Assembly: GCF_905475345.1 (NCBI RefSeq)
Contig: NC_066596.1
Span: 3,344,001 to 3,408,000 of the forward strand
Origin: Vespula vulgaris
Lineage: Eukaryota; Arthropoda; Insecta; Hymenoptera; Vespidae
Direction of reading: 5' to 3'
Length of the DNA stretch: 64,000 bases
Made by a program: the position numbers and the translations under genes. The notes beneath the pieces were generated by a model. It searched no databases. It saw only the letters and a program-made list of their open reading frames with translations, and was not told the origin of the DNA. Of the stretch, positions 57,918 through 64,000 are shown in pieces (within the stretch, counting starts at the first letter, position 1; each line of letters opens with the position of its first letter).

Positions 57918-59589
57918 TTCCGAAGGAATCCAGCGCTCGGACGCACGCGCGACGACGATAAATCTTTTGAAGCGCGGTAAATGCGCGAGCGCGGATCGTG
58001 ACGCGGCTAAATTCGTAACCGTTTCTTCCTCTCAAAGAAGAAGAAGAAATAGAAGAAGAAGAAGAAGAACAAGAAGAAGAAGAAGGAAAAGATGCACTCT
58101 CGTCGTTCCAAACGTTTCGATGGAAACGAGAGCCTTCAATGTGAGATTTCATTTTCTATTTTAGTTTTCGAAGCGTTGTCGAAAAGAAAAATCGTGAATG
58201 ATCGTAACGAGTATAATTCTTCTTTGAGTCTCATTCAAACATCGTATAGTTTATGGTAGGTGATAATTTTTAAATACTTAAGTCATTAATTCCTCTTTAT
58301 TATTGCTTTATGAATATGAGTTTTATTGCTACGTGAGAATTGAATGATATTTAAGGTAATAATTAATCGTATAAGATTCGATGATTTTTTCTTTTACGAT
58401 TAATTTATACAGTTTTGAAAATAATGTTTTCGTTTTTTTTTTTTCCTTTTAATGCGGATCTAACGCGTATTATTTTACAATTGTCATATAAAATAATGGA
58501 AGATGCGTCTTTGGAATAATATTCTACCGAGTGATACGATTTTGACAAGACTTCTTTAGTTTTGGAATTCACTTCGATCTGATCGTTAAAACTAGTAGAA
58601 ATTTAACGAGAGCCAAAGATTAATATCTCGTAAGGGGTAGTAAGACATGGGAAGAAAGAGAAATGGGAGAATGAAGGCGCGAATATCGAAAAGAAACGTA
58701 TCGTCGAAAGGTACGTTTCTTCCTTCTCGTGTAGCTAATTTGCTCTCGCAAGTAGAAGTTTCTCTGGTGAGAGACGACATCTCGAAAATGTCGTTGTCGT
58801 TCGTATCAGAAGGAAAGTTTCTTCTCGTTAGGCGACGAGAGTCCTCTCCCTTTTAGGCATCGACCGATACCTCTCTAGAGTAAACTTCGTTTCGCGGATC
58901 GAAACTTGACGTTCGAGATACGTTCGAGGCGTCACCTACGTCGAAACACGAGTGTGCTACTCTCTTCTTGGCGACGACCCTGCCGACGAAGTCTCCGTCA
59001 GATACTCTCTCTCTCTCTCTCTTTCTCTCTCTGACGAGAGCTTCGAAAGACGAGAGGACGAGCTGAAGGAAAGATACCAGATAATTCTTCTCTTCCGTAT
59101 CTACCTTCTCTCCGTCCCTCACTTTTTCGCACACGTACATACATGTATACATACATACATATATACATATATCAACTTACGAACTTATACGTAAGTTCGG
59201 AACGCGTCGAGAAGGATTTCGAGACGCTTCGACGTGGAAGGATGGCTTTTTCGACGGAGCAAAGGAACGAGAGAGAGAGAGAGAGAGAGAGAGGAACGAA
59301 AAGAGGAAAGCGAGGATGCTGGATCCTTCTTCATCTCTTCTTATTCTCTTTCTTACTCTTACATAGCGAAGAGCCAGAGAACTGCTTCGACTACCGAGCC
59401 TTGGAATGCGTCGCGTCATACTCTTTCTTTCGTATTACGCGCCTTGGACGACGTCAACGTTGAACTCTTCTTCTTATTATTCTTTTATTCCGATATGATA
59501 AACGGTTTGACGTAGATAGTAAAGAGGTTCCTCGGTTCGGATGAAAATTACATCGTTACACATATATTTCAGGTTGGGATACCTTCCTT

Positions 59590-59685
59590 GCTTTTTTCCT
59601 TTCCTTTTCTTTTCTCTTCTTTCTCTCTCTTTTTTATTCCTTTTTTTTCTTTTCTTTTTCTTTCTTTCTTTCCTTTTTTTTTTTA
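59590..59685. repeat. T-rich / (CTTT)n pyrimidine tract
   Basis: About 95 bp nearly all C and T. The opposite strand gives a Lys/Arg-rich frame. Confidence 0.9.
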
Positions 59686-61690
59686 GATCGGGGAATAGCA
59701 CAGATCTGGTAAATAAAATATTTGTCATTGGTAGACGAGGTACACAATGGTCATCGAATTAGTTTAATGGAGAACGTCAAAGGAGAAGGAAAAGACCGGT
59801 AGCTTGATTCTTAAATTTTATATTCTTATCTGCATAATTATCATGGTGTAGCATACAAAGGTGCCTTCGAAGTAGGATGGACAGTCAGGATAAACTCTCT
59901 TATCTCTCTCAACGAAAAAGAATCTGCTCGACACTTTCTCTCTCTCTCTCTCTCTCTCTTTCTTACTCTTTCAACTCGTCGCTTAATTTCATTCACAAGA
60001 TCATCCAACGTCGCCGTGCACGCGTTTCTCGTTATTTATCTACAATTAAGGATCTTTCGGAAGGCGTTGCTTATGTAAAAAAGGATCCTTGGTCCTTCCA
60101 CGAAGTTTTACTATCTGAAAGAGGATTTTGATCCATTCGATGGTCCATTATCTTTTCGCCTCTTCCACCTTGCGGAGGTAGAAGAATACCTTCCTCGTTG
60201 AATGTCAAAAACATAGCGATTTTATCTCTCGTCTTTTGAATTAACTTAACAATGTGGCAGATTAAGGCCGAAAGATAGTTAATCGTTGCTGACAAAATTG
60301 AAGCAAGTAAATATATATATATAAATAATGTATAACAGATCGTACAGTGACAAAAGACAAAGTTTCGTCTCGTATGATTAATTATAAAAAATTCAATGCA
60401 TTTGAATTTTTGCACGAGTGGGTTTTTGTCCTTTTCTTTTCTTTACTTTCTTCTGTAAATTTCTTTTCTTTTTTTTTCCATTTTTTTTTCGCTCAGAAAC
60501 AAACGATTTTGACGTAACGAAACGATTTGACGTAGTCGTATCGTAATCGAGCATCCGTTCGTAAATCGTTATGTCGGTTGATAATGTATTTTGACGGAAA
60601 ACGGGGGGAAGGAGGAGACAGAGAAGAGTTATGTAACCAAACAAACCATTCGTATATACATACATTCTATCGCATAACGGTTTGAGGTCGTGGTCGAAGA
60701 AGATGCTTCACCAAACGTGTTCTACCCCCCGTAGAAAACGAAACGCCTCTCTCGTGTCTCCGAGATCGCAACGTCATCGCCGTTGTCCTTTTCCTTTTCT
60801 TCGTTTCTTCGTTAGTCGTTTGTACGATAATAGATTCGTGCTCAGTCTTCTTTCTATCGGTCCTTTCGAGATATCGTATTCTGACACAGAAGTGTGAGAA
60901 AGAAAGAGAGAGAAAAAAAGAGAAAGAAAAAAAATAGAAACGAGAAGATCGTAAACACCTGTCGAGAAGAAAGGAAGATCAATGATTTTTCAAAATGAAA
61001 GAAGGCAAACGTAAGGGTCATCGATACTTTATCGATCTTGATATCGGATAATCCTCGCATAGTTGCGAAGGACGACGACATATACATATATCTACTCCTC
61101 GCATCGGGCTTCTTCGGAATTCCTTGGTGATTTATCGCAAGGACTCGAACGATTTGCCACGCGTGCTTCGATATACCTTCGAGAATGGTACGGATTTAAA
61201 GATATACTATGTGAAACCAGCGAGAAGTCATCCTCACGATTTTCTCATTTTTAGATTTCAGGTTTAAAACTGAAAATAATTTAATTTATGATTTTCTACG
61301 AGTCCATTCAGTCGAAAGAAAAAAAATAATAAAGAAGATTTAGTTGATCTATATTTAGAAACCCGTTTCTCTCTCTTTCTTTTTCTATCTTTCTTAATCA
61401 ATGTTATCAAGTTATTAATTACCATTCTTGAAGTCGAATCATCGCGTGTTTCGCGAAGAAATAAATCGAAAAAAAGGACAGAGAGAGAGAGAGAGAGGGA
61501 GAAAGAAAGAAGAAGAAGAAGAAAATTACTTATCTCGAGCTAGACGCATTTTCGCAACCCTTTTCCTTGGCCCGGAGTGTTCTATAACGAGGTATTGATT
61601 TAATAACGAGTATCGTTAAATTATGATAAACCGGTTAGCACGCAGAGCAAGTTTCTTTCGAGAGTTTTTAAGAGTTTGAACATTGACAAA

Positions 61691-61693
<3 letters not shown>

Positions 61694-61734
<41 letters not shown>
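61694..61734. repeat. (TA)n tract, about 20 units
   Basis: Uninterrupted alternating TA. Confidence 0.95.
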
Positions 61735-61737
<3 letters not shown>

Positions 61738-62554
61738 TGTACGTGAATATGTACCTATGTATTTCTCGAGAGTGACAACGAAGGTGTTTACGATAGAACA
61801 TTGAGATTTCTCTTGCTCACTTTTCCTCTCCTTCTCTCTCTCTCTCTCATTCTTTAATCACAATCGATTCTACAATCATGAATTTTATCTCGTTCATCTC
61901 GAAGAAAATTGATTTCCATGCGAGCATACTTCTTTTCTTTCTCTCTTGGCCTTCCTTTTAATAACTTCTTGGCCATAGAAAACAAGGCAATTACTCGAGG
62001 GTCGGTATGCTTGGGCGTTAAAGCGAAACGACTCTGTGTTTTACTTTCAAGGTAGAAGGAAAAAGAAAGTGAGATACTCGTTTCGCACATAGTGTCAAAA
62101 GGGTGGAACGGATATAAGAGATAATGTAAAATAGAAGAACAGCGAAAAGACATCGTACTTAAATATCTTTCCTTTATTAATTACTTTTTCAAAAGGACAA
62201 ATGAAATGTAAATAAAGATTTTTATGGATTCATAGAAATCGTCGAAATAATATTATACAAATTTCTTTTAATTATTGACGATTTACTATCCTTTTCTTTA
62301 TTTTTCTTTTTCTCTTTTAAACGATTCCGAGGTATTACGCTTTGTATTAATAACCGCAATTATCCAATGCTATAGTATTTAAGTCTTTTAGAAAGGGTAG
62401 AAACGTAGAAAAGAGAGGGAGAGAGAGAGAGAGAGAGAGAGAAGTCTATTATTCGTCGAACAAGATCGTAATTCGTCAGTCGCGATTAGAGTAGGTTCGA
62501 GAGGTCCTTCATCTCGAATCTTGGTTCGTTCGGTAACTCTGGCTCTTACACCAG

Positions 62555-62566
62555 TATCATCATCAT

Positions 62567-62602
<36 letters not shown>

Positions 62603-62603
62603 T
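62555..62603. repeat. (ATC)n trinucleotide repeat
   Basis: About 16 ATC units with one ATA variant near the start. Confidence 0.95.
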
Positions 62604-62693
62604 GTCGTCCTTCTCTCTCTTTCTTTTTTTCTCTCTTATTCACCCCGTTTCTCCCCTCTCTCCACCATCGTATCGTATCCCGTACCGTATCGG

Positions 62694-62808
62694 CTGGTCG
62701 ACCAGGGCCATTACGCCCGTACGTGGTCTATACGCTATGGAGAGCAAAGTTACGGCGTGCGCGCAAGAAAACCTCCATGGACCACAGCGGATCAGCCGGT
62801 TGTCCGCT
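62694..62808. other. Palindrome plus two abutting hairpins
   Basis: CTGGTCGACCAG (62694-62705) is an exact 12-bp palindrome. GTGGTC (62723-62728) pairs with GACCAC (62780-62785) and, inside, ATGGAG (62737-62742) pairs with CTCCAT (62773-62778), a 63-nt hairpin. AGCGGA/TCCGCT (62786-62808) follows with no spacer. A GAGCAAAGTT word resembles miR-87 but lies in the loop with a changed seed. Confidence 0.45.
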
Positions 62809-62989
62809 CGTAACTCGAGGTAATTAGAATCAGAAGTCCCTACACCCCTTCTTCTTCTTCTTCTTTTCTTTTACTTGTGCTTCTTCTTTCTTCGTAAGCC
62901 CGAGAAAGAAAGACAAAGAAATCTCGTCTCTTTCCTTCTTCGTCCCCTTTGACTGTCTCTTTCCTTCTTTCTTTATTTCTTTTTTTCTT

Positions 62990-63147
62990 TCTTTCCTTCT
63001 TTCTTTCTTTCTTTCTTTCTTCTTCGTGTACACTGTCGGCCGTCTCGTCGCCCCATGCGGTGCGTTTGCATATACACGCGCGTGTGCCGACGTGCGCCTC
63101 TCTTTCTTCTTCTTCTTCTTCTTCTTCTTCTTCTTCTTCTTCTTCTC
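62990..63147. repeat. (CTTT)n and (CTT)n tracts
   Basis: CTTT repeats up to about 63023 and about 15 CTT units at 63103-63147, separated by a GC-rich 75-bp stretch. Confidence 0.95.
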
Positions 63148-63538
63148 TCCCCCCTTTCCTTTTTTATTTCTCTTCCCTTCGGTAGGAGAAATCTACTGTA
63201 TCCTGTAATATTTAAGTCTTTGTTAAAGATAAAGCTATTCTCATTCGACATAAATTTTACAGTTTATTCGCTAAGGAAATTACAATGATCCGTTGGACGT
63301 TGACCGATTGCCAGGAAAAGATATTCTTTTCTTCTTCTTCTTCTTCTTCTTCTTTCTCCTTTTCAAATTTGTTAGTTTAAATTTATCATGAGAATCGTAT
63401 GCCTTTCTTATTTGTGATGTTACTCTAAAAGTGACATTCCCTATCGGAAATAAAAGATCATTAATTTTACACGGCAATAAACTCGATGGTAGTTCGAAGC
63501 GATTGGGATGCCATACTCGATAATTCTTGTCGTCGTAG

Positions 63539-63994
63539 ATGGCGGAAGAAGAAGTTCGCACCGAGGTAAACTCATTTTCTTTTCGGACGCGCACTTACCA
63601 TACTCTTTCGGAAAGATACGGAGATAGGAAGTTGGAGGAGCTCGCGGTCGCTTCTCTCGGGGAATTTATACGTGGTCTTATCGGTTCTCCGTCACCCTTT
63701 CTCTCTCTCTCTCTCTCTTTCTCTCTCGATTATAGGGCCGGTCCTTTTTCTCTCTTTTTCTCAGCCAGGTACACCTTCTGGATATGTATGTATGTACCTA
63801 TGTCGTCGTGGATATGGAATCTCTTCTCTCTCTCTCTCTCTCTCTTTCTTTCTTTCCTTCTGTCTCTCTCATTTTTCTTTCACTTCTTCAAGACAGCAGA
63901 AAGAGGAAGAAGAGGAGGAGGAACTTTGTCGAATCGAAGGCCAGGCGAGGTCGTCGAACGAGCAAAGTCGTTGTTGTTGGATGTGGGTGGTTGA
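63539..63994 (+). other. Unassigned open frame with an ATG start
   Basis: ATGGCGGAAG at 63539 opens 151 codons. The first nine are acidic and end at GAG followed by GTAAAC, a plausible splice donor, so a short first coding exon is conceivable. Residues about 10-52 are mixed and the rest is largely tract-encoded Ser/Leu/Phe. No family is recognised. Confidence 0.12.
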
Positions 63995-64000
63995 AAGAAG

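Larger units (their letters stand above)
56100..59760. other. Tract-rich non-coding segment
   Basis: CT/CTGT tract 56875-56985, (GTAT)n 57337-57388, CTT 57651-57695, GA 57845-57917, GAA 58038-58085, (CATA)n 59132-59172, pyrimidine tract 59590-59685. Complex stretches 56100-56860, 57060-57330 and 58160-58980 show no gene I recognise. Confidence 0.65.
59760..64000. other. Terminal segment with CTT/ATC repeats and one structured island
   Basis: Repeats: (TA)n 61694-61734, GA 62413-62443, (ATC)n 62555-62603, CTTT 62990-63023, CTT 63103-63147 and 63330-63352, CT 63700-63726 and 63821-63855. The structured island is 62694-62808. AT-rich stretches 60130-60680, 61260-61480 and 62150-62400 show nothing specific. 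Confidence 0.65.

Noticed and set aside
62737..62760. GAGCAAAGTT word resembling miR-87
   Set aside because: The seed start differs and the word falls in a hairpin loop, not on an arm.
1..64000. Bacterial features, CRISPR arrays, telomeric TTAGG repeats
   Set aside because: No operons, ribosome-binding sites, spaced direct repeats or TTAGG arrays were seen; the texture is eukaryotic.

Overview
This window reads as animal nuclear DNA from a non-coding or deep intronic region. I could not recognise any protein-coding gene, rRNA, tRNA, known microRNA, CRISPR array or intact transposon. AT-rich background with CpG (TCG, CGA, ACG) clearly not depleted, plus very abundant CT/GA, CTTT/GAAA and CTT/GAA microsatellites, fits an arthropod and most resembles a hymenopteran insect (bee, wasp or ant). 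That assignment is inference from base texture only.

Layout. Positions 1-3700 are AT-rich and carry several old local tandem duplications (periods of about 8, 40, 40, 92 and 167 bp) and (TA)n. From about 3800 to the end the window alternates between two textures. One is long polypurine or polypyrimidine tracts, tens to hundreds of bp, switching strand again and again. The other is 100-300 bp islands of complex, CpG-containing sequence. The tracts create nearly all of the long open frames (poly-Ser/Leu/Phe on one strand, poly-Arg/Lys/Glu on the other), so these should not be read as genes. Six open frames not explained mainly by repeats are listed as unassigned; none shows a domain I know.

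The most interesting content is in the islands. (1) Three diverged copies of one short element lie within 3 kb (44.3, 46.4 and 47.2 kb). Each has AACGTGCA followed 27-28 bp later by a homeodomain-type TAATTGC core. (2) Several islands are dense in exact inverted repeats, some directly abutting: 34736-34856, 62694-62808, 49185-49240, 15558-15610, 29166-29225, 6638-6756 and 40716-40746. (3) Some consensus-quality regulatory words stand out: a CRE overlapping an octamer at 24516, an NRF-1/EWG-type palindrome at 41044, an inverted TAATTG pair in a 9-bp hairpin at 43593, and a 15-bp exact duplication carrying CACGCGTG at 12676.

Limits. Short hairpins are expected by chance: an exact 8-bp stem with a 3-12 nt loop should occur roughly ten times in 64 kb of uniform sequence. 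Single stems are therefore weak evidence; clustering, longer stems and conserved spacing carry the weight. Alignment to related insect genomes and RNA-seq or small-RNA data would decide almost every claim here.
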